The position numbers and the translations under genes are program-made. A DNA stretch of 51,254 nt from Actinobacteria bacterium Ga0077560 (GTDB lineage Bacteria > Actinomycetota > Thermoleophilia > Miltoncostaeales > Miltoncostaeaceae): positions 1 to 51,254 of the forward strand of contig LNFL01000098.1 in NCBI GenBank assembly GCA_001464275.1. The letters are read 5' to 3'. Every line of letters starts with the position of its first letter. Positions within the stretch are counted from its first letter, which is position 1. The notes below the pieces were generated by a model that was not told the origin of the DNA, did not search any database, and worked only from the letters and a program-made list of their open reading frames with translations. Positions 8,542 to 18,240 of the stretch are shown piece by piece.

Positions 8542-9933
8542 CGGGATGCCGGGCACGAAGATGGTGCCGGTGCTGCGCCGCTCGTCGGTGTTCGCGTTGA
8601 TGTCCCGCACGACCAGCCGCCAGCGGTAGCGGCCCGGCGACCAGCCGAGGTCCGCCGGGAACACCGAGAAGCTGTTGGTGCCCGGCTTGCTGCGCGACCG
8701 GATCTCCCGCCGGATCATGTGCCGCTCCTGCCCGGACAGGCGCAGGATCACGAAGGTGGTGCCCCGGTCGGTGTCGTCGCACCAGCGCACCCACCAGCGC
8801 AGCTCGTAGAGGTCCGGCGTGACGCCGGCGTCGATGATGACCGGCTTGTCGGCGTTCCCGTTGAAGGAGCTGGGGCAGACGTCGCCCTCGGTGGTGCTCG
8901 TGCGTGTCGCGTCCGTGGTGGTTCCGCCGCCCTGACCGCGTCCCTGCTGGCCGCTGGCGGCGCTGCGGTCGTCGCCACCACCGCCGCCGGCGGTGAGCGC
9001 CAGCACCACGACGGCGCCGGCGACGGCGAGGACGCCGAGCAGCACCATCCGCGCGGTCGAGTCGGGCCGGCCCGAGACCAGCACGCCCATGCCCTCCAGC
9101 GGCACCGGCCCGGTCCCCATGAGCTCGTCGGTGTCGATCACGTCCGCGCTGGCGAGCCGCGCCACGCGATCGTCGGCGGTGGGCGGGATGAACTCGCGCA
9201 CGAACCGCGGCGGCGGCACGAGCAGCAGCGCGGAGGCCAGGAGCCATCCCCGCCCACGCGGCGGGTGGCGGTCGATCGAACGGATCGCCTCCTCCACGGC
9301 GAAGCGCTGCCCGGTGCGCTCCAGGGCCTCGTCGTCGGCGATCGTCTCGCGGGCGTGGATCACGATCACCAGCGCCGCGAGCGCGATGGCCAGCCCCAGC
9401 ACCCCCAGCACGATGCCGCCGAGGCTCGGCAGCCGTGCGATCAGGGCCACGAGCCCGAGCGGAGCGAGCACCCAGGCGAAGGCGTCCACCGCCGCGTACG
9501 GCTGGCGCATGCGCGAGAGCTCCCGCGTGATCATGGCCATCTGCGCGTCGTGCCCGAGGTCGCTGAGCATCCCGGTGGAGACCACCAGGCGCGACCGCAG
9601 CGGCCAGCCGGCCGCCACGGCCACGGGGGCGTCGGTGTTGGTGAGCAGGATGCGCGGTTCCGCGATGCGCTCGCGCACCTGGCACATCTGCCGGACGAGC
9701 CGGTAGAGCTCGGGCTCCTCGGTCTCCGGGAGGTCGCGGGCGCCGATGAGCCGGGGGCCGATGACGGCGCGCACGAAGGGCGCGGCGACGAGCCCGATCA
9801 GGATGGGCACGCCCAGCCAGACGGAGCGGCTCCAGGCGAGGGAGACCAGGACGATCGATGCGAGGACTGCGAGTCCGGCGCCGGCGAGCAGGCGCGGATC
9901 GGATGAGGTGGGGCGGGGGGCCGGTTCGGTCAT
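8539..9933 (-). CDS. M48-like membrane protein with lost zinc site, plus extracellular C-terminal domain
   Basis: 464 aa from ATG 9933. Two N-terminal transmembrane helices (about 14-55) are followed by a segment laid out like M48/HtpX peptidases: a DAPVAVAAG..VVSTGMLSDL approach strand, a helix, two more membrane helices, then ARETIADDEALERTG, which matches the M48 third-ligand ExxADxxA block. The HExxH helix reads RELSR here, with both zinc histidines replaced by Arg, so protease activity is unlikely. A further transmembrane helix near 305-325, a Gly/Thr linker and a roughly 110-residue C-terminal domain with two Cys follow. It is downstream of the sigma factor gene with about 45 nt between, probably one operon. 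A scaffolding or sensing role is inference. Confidence 0.6.
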   Translation of the reverse strand: MTEPAPRPTSSDPRLLAGAGLAVLASIVLVSLAWSRSVWLGVPILIGLVAAPFVRAVIGPRLIGARDLPETEEPELYRLVRQMCQVRERIAEPRILLTNTDAPVAVAAGWPLRSRLVVSTGMLSDLGHDAQMAMITRELSRMRQPYAAVDAFAWVLAPLGLVALIARLPSLGGIVLGVLGLAIALAALVIVIHARETIADDEALERTGQRFAVEEAIRSIDRHPPRGRGWLLASALLLVPPPRFVREFIPPTADDRVARLASADVIDTDELMGTGPVPLEGMGVLVSGRPDSTARMVLLGVLAVAGAVVVLALTAGGGGGDDRSAASGQQGRGQGGGTTTDATRTSTTEGDVCPSSFNGNADKPVIIDAGVTPDLYELRWWVRWCDDTDRGTTFVILRLSGQERHMIRREIRSRSKPGTNSFSVFPADLGWSPGRYRWRLVVRDINANTDERRSTGTIFVPGIP

Positions 9934-9977
9934 GTCCGTGGAGAGTTCGACGGACCTGCGGAAAGACCCTCCTGCCG

Positions 9978-10832
9978 CTAGGCGGCCTGCATGCCCTCGA
10001 GCTCGCGGTCGGTGGCGAGCCGGCGCAGGGCGCGGATCTCGGCCCGGCGCACCGCGTCGGGGGACAGGCCCAGCTGCCGTCCCACCTCGGCTCCGGAGGT
10101 GGGCTGGTGACCGGCCAGGCCGTACCGCATCTGGAGAATGTCGCGTTCCCGTTCCGGGATGCGCTGCAGGGCGCGTTCCAGTGCGAGGTCGCGCAGGCCG
10201 CTCTGCACCTGCTCGTCGGGACCGGGGGCCGGCTCCTCGGGCTCCAGCAGGTCGCCGAGCGTGCCGTCGCCGTCCTCTCCCACCGGCCGGTCCAGGCTGG
10301 TGACCACCCGTGCGCTGGAGCGCACCTGGGCCACCCACTCCACGGTCATCTCGGCGTGCTCGGCGACCTCGGCGTCGGTGGGCCGCCGGCCGAGCCGGGT
10401 CTCGAGCTCCACCTCGGCCTGGGTGACGCGCCGCTCGCGCTCGACGACGTGCACGGGCAGCCGGATGGTGCGGGCCTTGTCGGCGAGCCCGCGCTGCACG
10501 GCCTGCCGGATCCACCACGTCGCGTAGGTCGAGAACTTGAGGCCGCGCCGCCAGTCGAACCGCTCCACCGCGCGGATGAGCCCCAGGATGCCCTCCTGGA
10601 TGAGGTCCAGCAGGGGGAGCCCCTGCCCCTGGAACCGCCGGGCGATCGACACCACGAGCCGGAGGTTGGCGTTCACCATGCGGTCGCGGGCCGCCGGGTC
10701 GCCCTGCTCGATCCGTCGCGCGAGCGCGATCTCGTCCTCGGCCGTCAGGAGGGGGTAGCTGCGGATCTCGCGCAGGAACAGCGCGAGCGCATCGTCGGTG
10801 TCGGAGCTCCGGTCAATCACGTTGGTAGACAT
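9978..10832 (-). CDS. RNA polymerase sigma-70 family factor (group 2/3)
   Basis: 284 aa. Region 1.2 ([21 protein letters not shown]) is followed by region 2 with [26 protein letters not shown] and the 2.4 element [20 protein letters not shown], then region 3 and region 4 ([12 protein letters not shown] and a helix-turn-helix [21 protein letters not shown]). Region 1.1 is absent, so this is an alternative or secondary sigma factor rather than the housekeeping one. The ATG at 10832 has GGAGGG 8 nt upstream. Its pairing with the membrane M48-like gene suggests an envelope or stress response, but no anti-sigma factor is recognisable nearby. It could recognise some of the -10-like hexamers listed here; this is untested. 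Confidence 0.92.
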   Translation of the reverse strand: MSTNVIDRSSDTDDALALFLREIRSYPLLTAEDEIALARRIEQGDPAARDRMVNANLRLVVSIARRFQGQGLPLLDLIQEGILGLIRAVERFDWRRGLKFSTYATWWIRQAVQRGLADKARTIRLPVHVVERERRVTQAEVELETRLGRRPTDAEVAEHAEMTVEWVAQVRSSARVVTSLDRPVGEDGDGTLGDLLEPEEPAPGPDEQVQSGLRDLALERALQRIPERERDILQMRYGLAGHQPTSGAEVGRQLGLSPDAVRRAEIRALRRLATDRELEGMQAA

Positions 10833-10950
10833 CGCTCAAACCCTCCGTCCGGGGCCGGTCGACCGCATCCGGGGTGACCCCGAGGGGTGATCGGCACCTT
10901 GACCACACACGACGCGCGGGGCACCCACAGCGGGCCCCCCGAGCATGGGG

Positions 10951-10978
10951 TGGACGGCGCCCCCAGGGACGCCGTCCA
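10951..10978 (-). terminator. Hairpin after the universal stress protein gene
   Basis: TGGACGGCG (10951-10959) pairs with CGCCGTCCA (10970-10978) around a 10-nt loop, just past the minus-strand stop at 10989. No T-tract is present. Confidence 0.5.
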
Positions 10979-10988
10979 TCGACCGGCC

Positions 10989-11447
10989 TCAGGTCCCCGC
11001 CGTCACCGCGGGCCGCACCAGGTGGACCGCGCAGGGCGCGTGGTAGGCCACGTAGCCGGCGAACGAGCCCAGCAGGGCCCGGTCGAACAGGCCGCGGTGG
11101 GAGGCCGCGACGATGAGGTCGGCCTGGTGGTGGGCCGCCCACTCGCACACGGCGATCCCGGCGTGGCCCTCCAGGAGGGCCGTCTGGACGCCCGCCTCCG
11201 AGCCCGCGGCGGTGAGCGTCGCGCGGACCTGCTCGGCCCGCTCAGCGAGCCACGCCTCGGCGTCGGCGTACACCGCGGACATGTCGGGCGCGGGCAGCGC
11301 CAGCACGGCCACGGGCGGTGGAACCACGTGGAGGAGCGTGAGGGTGCCCTCCCGTGCCTCCACCAGACGCGTTCCCGCCTCGATGACGGCGTCACTGGCG
11401 GAGGATCCCTCGACGCAGCAGGCGACGTGCCGGTATCCGGGTCCCAT
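10989..11447 (-). CDS. Universal stress protein (UspA family)
   Basis: 152 aa, typical single-domain length. It starts YRHVACCVEGSSASDAVIEAG, the first beta-strand and helix of the Usp fold. It continues with LLHVVPPP and ADLIVAASHRGLFDRALLGSFAGYVAYHAPCAVHLVRP; the last part corresponds to the ATP-binding G-2x-G-9x-G(S/T) region, here weak at the glycines (SHRGLFDRALLGS). ATG 11447 has AAAGGA about 8 nt upstream. It sits between a sigma factor gene and sucCD but has terminators on both sides, so it is probably monocistronic. Nucleotide binding cannot be assumed. Confidence 0.9.
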   Translation of the reverse strand: MGPGYRHVACCVEGSSASDAVIEAGTRLVEAREGTLTLLHVVPPPVAVLALPAPDMSAVYADAEAWLAERAEQVRATLTAAGSEAGVQTALLEGHAGIAVCEWAAHHQADLIVAASHRGLFDRALLGSFAGYVAYHAPCAVHLVRPAVTAGT

Positions 11448-11562
11448 GGTGACGTCCTTTCCGGTGGGGGCCGTACTCGGAGGTTCCCACCGGGGAGGGG
11501 CGCCACGCATCGGTGGATCCCCAGCGTGCGATGCGGCCCGGCACGGACGGGCGTCCGGGGCC

Positions 11563-11591
11563 GTCCCGCGGGCCGTGAGGCCCGGCGGGAC
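11563..11591 (-). terminator. Terminator of the sucCD operon
   Basis: GTCCCGC+GGGCC pairs with GGCCC+GCGGGAC with one bulged G around a GTGA loop. It lies 16 nt past the sucD stop on the minus strand. Confidence 0.55.
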
Positions 11592-11606
11592 GCCCTGGAA
11601 CGGGTG

Positions 11607-12457
11607 CTACTTGCCGAGCGCCTGACGCACGAGGTCGGCGACCTCGGTCGGGCTCTCGCCCACGCGCACGCCACGGGCCTCGAGGGCCTCCTTCTTGGCG
11701 GCGGCGGTCCCGGACGAACCGGTGATGATCGCGCCGGCGTGACCCATCTGCTTGCCGGGCGGGGCCTGGAAGCCGGCGATGTAGCCCACCACGGGGGTGG
11801 ACATGTTCGCGGCGATGAAGTCCGCGGCCTTCTCCTCCTCGCTGCCGCCGATCTCGCCCACCATGACCACCAGATCGGTCTCGGGGTCGGCATCGAAGCG
11901 CGACAGGATGTCGATGAAGGAGCTGCCGATGACCGGGTCGCCACCGATGCCGACGACGGTGCTCTGGCCGATCCCGAGGAGCGCCAGCTCCTTGGAGATC
12001 TGGTACGTGAGCGTGCCGGAGCGGCTCACGAGGCCGACGCGGCCGGGCTGGAACACCTGGGTGGGCATGATGCCCACGGAGGCGACGCCCGGGGTGATGA
12101 CGCCGGGGCAGTTCGGGCCGATGAGCGTCTTCCCGGTGGACTTCATGTGCGTGTAGACCCGCAGCATGTCGTGCGCCGGGATGCCCTCGGTGATCGCCAC
12201 CACGGTGTCCACCGGGCTGGCGAGCGCCTCGAGGATGGCGTCCGCCGCGAACCGCGGCGGCACGAACACCATCGCGGTGTTGGCCCCGGTGGCCTCCGCG
12301 GCGTCGTCGACGCTGTTGAAGACCGGGATGCCCTCGACGTTCTGCCGGCGACCACCTGGGTCCCGTAGGCCAGGTTGCGGGTTGCGTGGAACGCACCCTC
12401 ACGGCCGGTGATGCCCTGGACGACCAGCTTGGTCGTCGCGTCCACGAGGATGCTCAT
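11607..12457 (-). pseudogene. sucD: Succinyl-CoA ligase alpha subunit, frameshifted (small internal deletion)
   Basis: The first frame (12457 down to about 12345) encodes the SucD start [20 protein letters not shown] followed by [13 protein letters not shown]. The reading then jumps one frame, and from about 12345 to 11607 it encodes the rest, beginning [20 protein letters not shown]. The active-site GKQMGHAGAII (phosphohistidine) is present. SucD normally has a Gly-rich CoA-phosphate loop (VTPGKGG) between VVAG and QNVEG. It is missing here, which implies loss of about 22 nt (3n+1). SucD makes succinyl phosphate and succinyl-CoA with SucC in the TCA cycle. As written the protein would be truncated at about 100 residues. 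Start and stop overlap sucC by ATGA. A sequencing or assembly artefact is the likeliest cause because the partner gene is intact. Confidence 0.88.
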
Positions 12458-13602
12458 GCCTGCCCCTTCGCGAGTTCCACAGCCTTGGCCGCCGCGGAGA
12501 GCATGGTGCTCTCGACGACCACGTTCGACGGGGCGCGGTCACGGATGATCGCGCGGCCCTCGTCCTCGTTGGTGCCGTCGAGCCGCACCACGATCGGGAG
12601 GGTCGCCCCCAGCTTGTCGAGCGCGGTGAGCAGGCCCTCGGCCACCTCGTCGCAGCGGGTGATGCCGCCGAAGATGTTGATCAGCAGCGCCTTCACCTTG
12701 TCGTCGCTCAGCAGGACCTCGAGGGCGGTGACGACCTCGTCGGCCTTGGACCCGCCGCCCGCGTCCAGGAAGTTCGCGGGACGGCCGCCGGCGAGGGCGA
12801 CCACGTCCAGGGTGCTCATGACCAGGCCGGCACCGTTGCCGAGGATGCCGACGTCGCCGTCGAGCTTCACGTAGGTGACGCCACGCTCGTGGGCCATCCG
12901 CTCCTGCGGGTCGTCCGGGAGGATGTCGCCGACGTCGGCGAGCTCGGTCCGGCGGTACAGGGCGTTGTTGTCGATGGTCACCTTCGCGTCGAGCGCGATC
13001 ACCCGGTCGTCCTCGGTGAGGACCAGCGGGTTGATCTCCACGAGCATCGCGTCGAGCGACACGAACGCGTCGTAGAGGGTGTGGAGGATGGCCATCGTGC
13101 CCTTCATGGCCTCGGCGTCGATGCCGGCGTGATAGACGAGCCACCGCGCGTCATGGGCCTGGAAGCCGATGAGCGGGTCGATGTGGCGACGGACCAGGGC
13201 GCCCGGCTGCGAGACGGCGACCTCTTCGATGTCCATGCCGCCCACCGCGGAGAGCATCACGAGCGGCTTGCGCTCGGCGCGGTCGAACGTGACCGACGCG
13301 TAGTACTCCTTCTTGATCGCGGACGCGGCCTCGATCCAGACGCTCTTCACGACGTGCCCGCGGATGTCCATCCCCAGGATGGCCTTGGCGTGCTCGTACG
13401 CCTCGTCGGGGTTCTCGGCGAGCTTGATGCCGCCGGCCTTGCCCCGGCCGCCGATCTGCACCTGCGCCTTGACCACGACCTTGCCGCCGATCGCCGCGGC
13501 GGCCTCACGGGCCTGCTCCGGCGTCTCGGCGACCTGGCCCTGCGGGATCTCGATCCCGCGGCTCGCGAGCAGGCGCTTTCCCTGATACTCAAGTAGGTCC
13601 AC
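12454..13602 (-). CDS. sucC: Succinyl-CoA ligase (ADP/GDP-forming) beta subunit
   Basis: 382 aa, usual length. It starts [17 protein letters not shown] from GTG 13602 with AAGGAG 4-5 nt before it. The ATP-grasp domain has [22 protein letters not shown]. The C-terminal half has [14 protein letters not shown] and [15 protein letters not shown], the phosphate-binding power-helix region, and ends [12 protein letters not shown]. It couples succinyl-CoA hydrolysis to nucleotide phosphorylation in the TCA cycle as a complex with SucD, encoded immediately downstream with a 4-bp overlap. It is intact, in contrast to sucD. Confidence 0.96.
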   Translation of the reverse strand: MDLLEYQGKRLLASRGIEIPQGQVAETPEQAREAAAAIGGKVVVKAQVQIGGRGKAGGIKLAENPDEAYEHAKAILGMDIRGHVVKSVWIEAASAIKKEYYASVTFDRAERKPLVMLSAVGGMDIEEVAVSQPGALVRRHIDPLIGFQAHDARWLVYHAGIDAEAMKGTMAILHTLYDAFVSLDAMLVEINPLVLTEDDRVIALDAKVTIDNNALYRRTELADVGDILPDDPQERMAHERGVTYVKLDGDVGILGNGAGLVMSTLDVVALAGGRPANFLDAGGGSKADEVVTALEVLLSDDKVKALLINIFGGITRCDEVAEGLLTALDKLGATLPIVVRLDGTNEDEGRAIIRDRAPSNVVVESTMLSAAAKAVELAKGQA

Positions 13603-13668
13603 ATGGCTCCTTGTCGCCGCATGAGGGGGCCTGCTGAGCGCGTCTTGGCGAGCTCGCGGCCACCGGGC

Positions 13669-13714
13669 ATCCTATCCCGCCTCCGCAGCCTGCGACGCGG
13701 GGGCTTCCATCCTA
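13669..13714 (-). promoter_or_regulatory. Two GATAGGATG -10-like elements upstream of sucC
   Basis: On the minus strand GATAGGATG occurs twice, with TAGGAT at 13674-13669 and at 13714-13709. Either could serve as a -10 hexamer for sucCD with a leader of roughly 60-100 nt. No clear -35 is visible. The region also separates sucC from the divergent GNAT gene. Confidence 0.35.
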
Positions 13715-13727
13715 TCGACGGCGATGT

Positions 13728-13743
13728 CCTCGACTTTCGTCGG
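13728..13743 (-). promoter_or_regulatory. Possible operator: CCGACGAAAGTCGAGG
   Basis: The minus-strand 16-mer differs at one position from the 16-mer at 38354-38369, which lies in the loop of a long hairpin upstream of a secreted-protein gene. It lies 14 nt upstream of a -10-like TAGGAT. A shared regulator site is possible; two occurrences are weak evidence. Confidence 0.25.
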
Positions 13744-13784
13744 TTCCCGAGAGGGCCGTCCATCACCAGACTCCTCGCGGGCAC

Positions 13785-14549
13785 ATGTTCACCAGCGCGA
13801 TCTCCCATGACCACGCCACCCCGGTGGTGGCGGTGGCGACCACAGGCATGAGCGGCGTCCGGCGACGGTTCGGGACGCTCACGAGCGCGTGGCGTGACGT
13901 CGGGCCCGCGGGTCTCGCGATGGCGCTGGCCGGTCACCTCCCGCGCCCCGTGGGGCACATGGAGTGGTACTCCGTGCAGGAGGTCCCGGTGGGGCCGAAG
14001 CACGTCACCGAGCCGTGGCCACACGCGTGGGCGGCCGGCGAGGACGACCTGGAGGCGCTCATCGCGGTGGGGCATGCGCCGGAGGACGAGCTGCGCAGGC
14101 GGCTCGCGCGCCGGGACGAGGTGTTCATCGCCTGCGACGAGAACGGCCGCGGCATCGGCTACATGTGGTACCGGGCGGGGAACTGGCGCGAGGACGACGT
14201 GGAGTTCGTGCTGGGTCCCGACGAGCGGTGGGGATACGACCTCTACGTGCACCCCGACTGGCGCGGGCACCGCGTCGCCTCGCGGCTGGTGGCCGTGGCG
14301 CTGGTCGGGCTCCACGCGCGGGGCGTGAGCCGGGTGATCTCGGTCATCGACTACCTCAACGTGTCCTCGCGCCGCTCCGCCCGCCACTACGGATCCCGGG
14401 GCGTCACCTCGATCTTCACGCTCGCCACCCCCTGGGCCGGGCTCATCCGCGAGCGCCCGGTGGGCGTGGCCCGGGGCTCGTGGAGCGCCTACCGGCGTCC
14501 GGCCGGCGTGGTCCGCCGCGCCCCGTCGCGCACCCGTGAGGCCCGGTGA
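13785..14549 (+). CDS. GNAT-family N-acetyltransferase
   Basis: Up to 254 aa. The central part (about 95-190) has the GNAT pattern: DEVFIACDENGRGIGYMWYR, then DLYVHPDWRGHRVASRLVAVAL. The latter contains an acetyl-CoA P-loop-like RGHRVA, somewhat degenerate against R/Q-x-x-G-x-G/A. A later VISVIDYLNVSSRRSARHYGSRG segment resembles the end of the fold (N..A..Y.R.GF). The start is uncertain: ATG 13785 is the first in frame, and ATG 13848 gives a shorter protein; neither has a good ribosome site. The last codons overlap the next gene (GTGA), so it is translationally coupled to the FemAB-like gene. It may acylate a sugar or an envelope component; the substrate is unknown. Confidence 0.7.
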   Translation: MFTSAISHDHATPVVAVATTGMSGVRRRFGTLTSAWRDVGPAGLAMALAGHLPRPVGHMEWYSVQEVPVGPKHVTEPWPHAWAAGEDDLEALIAVGHAPEDELRRRLARRDEVFIACDENGRGIGYMWYRAGNWREDDVEFVLGPDERWGYDLYVHPDWRGHRVASRLVAVALVGLHARGVSRVISVIDYLNVSSRRSARHYGSRGVTSIFTLATPWAGLIRERPVGVARGSWSAYRRPAGVVRRAPSRTREAR

Positions 14550-15802
14550 CGGTGACCACCCGAACGTCGGGGCCTCCCGCCGAGGAGACCCCCACCGCCC
14601 GTCTGCGCACCGCCGTGGAGCCGCACACCCCGGAGCTGGAGCTCGAGTGGGACGCCCTGGCCGCGCGCATCGACGCGCCGCCGTTCCTGCGGCCCGGGTA
14701 CGTGCGGGTGCGCAACGCCGCGTTCGACGAGCGCGCCGGCTTCCAGGTGGTCACGGTGCGGCGGGGCGGGGCGCTGCACGGGGCCCTGCCGGTCACCGAC
14801 GGCCCGCACGGCTTCGGGCCGCCCAGCAACTACGAGACGCCCATCGAGGGCATCGTCGCCGACGACCCGATGGCGATGTCAGAGGTCGCCCGCGCGCTGA
14901 TGGAGATGCGCGTCCCGCGCGTGGCGTTCACGTACCTCATCGCCGGCGGCCCCTCGCTGGCGGTCATCGAGGCCGCGTGCTCGTGCACCGGGCGGCGCTC
15001 GTACGCCAGGACGACGATCCGCGTGCCGGTGGTCGACACCACGGGCACCTGGGACGCCTACTGGGCCACCCGCTCGCGCAACCTGCGGCACAACGTCGAG
15101 CGCTGCTGGCGGCGGGCCGCCGAGACCGGGGCGCTGAGCTTCGACGTGCACGACACGTTCGAGGACGGGTCGCTGGACGCCCTGCTGGACGAGGGGTTCG
15201 CCGTCGAGGCGTCGGGCTGGAAGGGCGAGGAGGGCACCGCCATCCTCGCCGACCCCAGGACGCGCGAGTACTACAGCGGGCTCGCGGCCTGGGCCGCCAA
15301 GGAGGGCTGGCTGCGGCTGTCGTTCATCCGGCTGGACGGCACCGCCATCGCCTTCTGCTTCGGCATCGAGGCGTTCGGCGTCCACTACGCGCTCAAGGTG
15401 GGCTACGAGGACCGCATGAAGAAGCTCTCCCCGGGGATGCTGCTCATGCGCGGCCTCATCCACCGCTCGTTCGCGACCGGCCTGCGGTGCTTCGACTTCG
15501 CCGGGCACGAGGCGGCCTGGAAGACCGCCTGGGCCACACGCATCGACGAGTACCAGGGGGTTCTGGCCTTCGCGCCCACCGCGGCGGGGCGCGCCGCCCA
15601 TGCGCGATACCGTGCCCGCAGGTGGCTCGCCGACGGCCCGCTGCGCCCCGCGCTGCAGCGGTTGCGCGATCCCGCCGGTGGCGGCGCCCGCCGCGAGGCG
15701 CCACCCGCGACGTCCCCGTCTCCATCCGCTCCCGCGCCCGCGGTTGCGGCGACCGGCCTCGATGCTGAGGCTCCCACGACGCAAGTAGAGTCCTCCGGAT
15801 GA
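14546..15802 (+). CDS. FemAB/BioF2-like (GNAT-fold) acyltransferase of the exopolysaccharide cluster
   Basis: 418 aa from GTG 14546. It has the two-lobed BioF2/CelD-like layout. A first half leads to [13 protein letters not shown] basic helix follows, [23 protein letters not shown], typical of the S-R-K-x-R-x-x-x-R-R linker in this family. The second GNAT-like half has [35 protein letters not shown] and [17 protein letters not shown]. Such proteins often sit in polysaccharide loci and are thought to acylate sugars or lipid-linked intermediates. It is coupled by GTGA to the GNAT gene upstream and followed directly by the Wzz-like gene. The C-terminal 50 residues are a disordered Pro/Ala tail. 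Substrate unknown. Confidence 0.72.
   Translation: MTVTTRTSGPPAEETPTARLRTAVEPHTPELELEWDALAARIDAPPFLRPGYVRVRNAAFDERAGFQVVTVRRGGALHGALPVTDGPHGFGPPSNYETPIEGIVADDPMAMSEVARALMEMRVPRVAFTYLIAGGPSLAVIEAACSCTGRRSYARTTIRVPVVDTTGTWDAYWATRSRNLRHNVERCWRRAAETGALSFDVHDTFEDGSLDALLDEGFAVEASGWKGEEGTAILADPRTREYYSGLAAWAAKEGWLRLSFIRLDGTAIAFCFGIEAFGVHYALKVGYEDRMKKLSPGMLLMRGLIHRSFATGLRCFDFAGHEAAWKTAWATRIDEYQGVLAFAPTAAGRAAHARYRARRWLADGPLRPALQRLRDPAGGGARREAPPATSPSPSAPAPAVAATGLDAEAPTTQVESSG
15786..15791 (+). promoter_or_regulatory. -10-like TAGAGT before the Wzz/BY-kinase gene
   Basis: TAGAGT ends 7 nt before ATG 15799 and lies within the end of the upstream CDS. It fits the leaderless spacing seen repeatedly in this window. 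Confidence 0.4.
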
Positions 15803-18195
15803 GCACCTCTTTCGACCCCACCAACGCCTCCTCCGGCCGCGCGTCCGCGCGTGGCTGGGTCCGCGAGGCCGAGCACCGCGGCGGCCTGAGCCGATACATC
15901 CAGGTCACCAAGGACCACTGGCGCCTCATGCTGATCCTCCTCGGCCTGGTGGTCGGGGCGGCGCTGCTGGCGGTCACCGTGTCCGCCAAGGACTACAAGG
16001 CGGAGGCGCTGCTGAGCGTGTCGCCGGTGTCCACCGGCGACGACCGGTTCGAGGGCATCAACGTCATCCGTGAGACCAGCGTCCCCGGCCGTGACGTGGA
16101 GACGCTCGCCCGCCTGGTGAAGACCATCCCCGTGGCGCGCGCGGCCGCCGCCACCGAGGGCGTGGGCGGCAACCCGCAGGCGCTGCTGTCTCGCGTCGAG
16201 GTCTCGCCGATCGGCGGCAGCTTCCTGGTGTCGGTGACGGCGACCGCGCCGACCGGTGAGGAGGCCGCCGCGCTGGCGAACGCCTTCGCGCAGGGCACCA
16301 TCGCGGTGCGCTCCGCCGCGTTCCGCGAGCAGGTGGAGAGCCGGATCGAGTCGGTGAACGCCCAGCTGGCGTCCGACGTGCTGGGTGAGGGCACCCGGGC
16401 GGAGCTGAACACCAAGCTGTCGCAGCTCCAGGCGCTCCGCGCCGCCGACGACCCGTCGCTGCAGCTCGAGACCCTGGCGACGGTGCCGGACTCCCCCGAC
16501 AGCCCGCCGCTGCTGTTCGTGCTGGCCATCGCCATCGTGGTGGGCGGCATCATGGCGTTCGGTGGCGCGGTCGCCGCCGACACCGCCAGCAGCCGGGTCC
16601 GCACGGAGGGCCAGCTCTCGGAGCGGTTCAACCTGGCGGTGCTCGCCCGTGTCCCCAAGCCGGCCGCCGGCGCCGCCGCGGTGGCCGACGCCTACCGCGA
16701 CCTGGCCCAGGCCATCGCGGTGTCCCGGAAGGACCCCGACGCGCCGCGCTCGCTGCTGTTCACCAGCGCCGGCGACAACGAGGGCTGCACCGCGGCCGCG
16801 GTGGAGGCGGCCCGCACGCTCGCCGACGCCGGGCAGCGCGTGCTGCTGGTGGACGCCGACCTGCGCCAGCCCACCATCGCCCGTGGCTTCGGCCTGATGC
16901 CGCGCACCGGCACGGGGTCGGTGCTGCTGGGCGAGGTGCCGCTGGAGCGCGCCATCGAGAACGTGCCCGGCTTCCGCGGCACGCTCGAGGTGGTGGGCGG
17001 TGACGACCCCGAGTCGGCCGCCGCCGCCGTGTCGCTGTCGCCCGCCCAGGTGACGCGCCTGGTGAAGGCCGCGCGGGACCGAGCGGACTTCGTGATCTTC
17101 GACGGCGCCCCTCTGGGCACCGTGGCCGACGCCGCGCCCGTCGCCAACGCGGTCGACGATGTGGTCATCGTGGTGCGCCGTGGTGAGACCGAGCTGTCGC
17201 GCCTGAACCGCCTCACCGAGGTGCTCACCCGCTTCGACGTCACGCCGAGCGGCCTGTGCCTGGTGGACTGGTCGCAGCACGCCAGCGACCGCGCCGCGGG
17301 TGGCTCGCTGCACCGCGGCGACAAGGGCGAGGGCGAGGGCCGCCCGGCCCGTCCCGCGCGCACTCGCGAGCGCGCGCCCCGTCCGCGCACCGATGACCGC
17401 CCCGCGCGCCGTCGCGCCGCCGAGCCCGCCGTCGAGGTGGCGTCGGCCCGTCGCGGCGAGGAGGCCGCGAGCGCCCTCGCGGAGGAGCGCGCCGCCGCGC
17501 CCGCCGTGACGCGTCCGGAGGCCGAACGGCCCCGGGTCCCCGAACCGCGCCCCTCGCTGCGCGAGCTGCGTCAGCGCCAGGAGGCCACCCGCGCGGACGC
17601 GCCCGCGCCGCCGCCGGTGGCCGCCGCGCCCGCGGACACCGTTCGCGTGGAGCTGCCGACGGCCGCTCGCCCCGAGGTGAGCGGTCCGGTGACCGAGGAG
17701 CGCATCGCTCCGGAGCCGGTTGCCGTCGTCGAGCCGGAGCCTGTGGTTCAGACGCCCGAGCCGGAGCCGGTTGCCGTGGAGCCGGAACCCGTGGTGGAGG
17801 CGCCCGAGCCGGAGCCGGTTGCCGTGGCGGAGCCGGAGCCCGCGGTGGAGCCGGAGCCGGTTGCGGTGGTGGAGCCGGAGCCCGTGGTGGAGGCGCCGGA
17901 GCCGGAGCCCGTGGTGGAGGTGCCCGAGCCGGAGCCGGTTGCCGTGGTGGAGCCGGATCCCGAGCCCGTCGTCGAGACCCCGGAGCCCGAGGCCGTCGCC
18001 GAGCCGGAGGTCCTGACCGCCGAGGAGCGTCCGTCCGACGAGGAGTCCGAGCCCGACGCCGGCGAGTCCGTGACCGACGCCGACGAGGCCGAGGCGTCGT
18101 CGAGCGCCGGCAACGGCCGCCCCACCCGTGGCCGCGCGCCGGCCTCCCGGACCCAGCGCAACCCCCGGCGGCGCAACCCGCCGCGGGGTCGGTAG
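15799..18195 (+). CDS. Wzz chain-length/BY-kinase-like protein with degenerate Walker A and long acidic Pro-Glu tail
   Basis: 798 aa. Transmembrane helix 1 is at about 43-64, an extracytoplasmic Wzz-type domain at 65-230, and helix 2 at about 236-258. A cytoplasmic tyrosine-kinase-like domain follows (about 280-500). Walker A' [11 protein letters not shown] (near 350) and a Walker-B-like FVIFDGAPL (near 431) are present. The P-loop, however, reads [12 protein letters not shown], so the conserved Lys of GEGKST is Cys (residue 330) and the following Ser/Thr pair is TA. ATP turnover is doubtful. A roughly 290-residue Arg/Ala-rich then Pro-Glu-Val-repeat tail (about 638-735) ends in a basic stretch; no Tyr cluster is present. 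It probably sets polysaccharide chain length with the Wzx-Wzy fusion encoded next. Confidence 0.8.
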   Translation: MSTSFDPTNASSGRASARGWVREAEHRGGLSRYIQVTKDHWRLMLILLGLVVGAALLAVTVSAKDYKAEALLSVSPVSTGDDRFEGINVIRETSVPGRDVETLARLVKTIPVARAAAATEGVGGNPQALLSRVEVSPIGGSFLVSVTATAPTGEEAAALANAFAQGTIAVRSAAFREQVESRIESVNAQLASDVLGEGTRAELNTKLSQLQALRAADDPSLQLETLATVPDSPDSPPLLFVLAIAIVVGGIMAFGGAVAADTASSRVRTEGQLSERFNLAVLARVPKPAAGAAAVADAYRDLAQAIAVSRKDPDAPRSLLFTSAGDNEGCTAAAVEAARTLADAGQRVLLVDADLRQPTIARGFGLMPRTGTGSVLLGEVPLERAIENVPGFRGTLEVVGGDDPESAAAAVSLSPAQVTRLVKAARDRADFVIFDGAPLGTVADAAPVANAVDDVVIVVRRGETELSRLNRLTEVLTRFDVTPSGLCLVDWSQHASDRAAGGSLHRGDKGEGEGRPARPARTRERAPRPRTDDRPARRRAAEPAVEVASARRGEEAASALAEERAAAPAVTRPEAERPRVPEPRPSLRELRQRQEATRADAPAPPPVAAAPADTVRVELPTAARPEVSGPVTEERIAPEPVAVVEPEPVVQTPEPEPVAVEPEPVVEAPEPEPVAVAEPEPAVEPEPVAVVEPEPVVEAPEPEPVVEVPEPEPVAVVEPDPEPVVETPEPEAVAEPEVLTAEERPSDEESEPDAGESVTDADEAEASSSAGNGRPTRGRAPASRTQRNPRRRNPPRGR
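17711..18000 (+). repeat. In-frame GAGCCGGAGCC-type repeats (Pro-Glu-Val tail)
   Basis: Imperfect tandem units encode [21 protein letters not shown] repeats. They form an acidic, extended cytoplasmic tail. Repeats of this kind vary in length easily by slippage. Confidence 0.75.
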
Positions 18196-18240
18196 CGCCC
18201 GCGCGCATGGCTCACGCGGCGCCCCGGGGGCACTGACCGC

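Noticed and set aside
10900..10920. TTGACC near 10903 on the plus strand as a promoter
   Set aside because: No -10 hexamer at a suitable distance and no plus-strand gene follows.
18180..18240. A separate small gene between the Wzz-like and Wzx-Wzy genes
   Set aside because: Only 45 nt, with no start codon plus ribosome site leading to a sensible frame.
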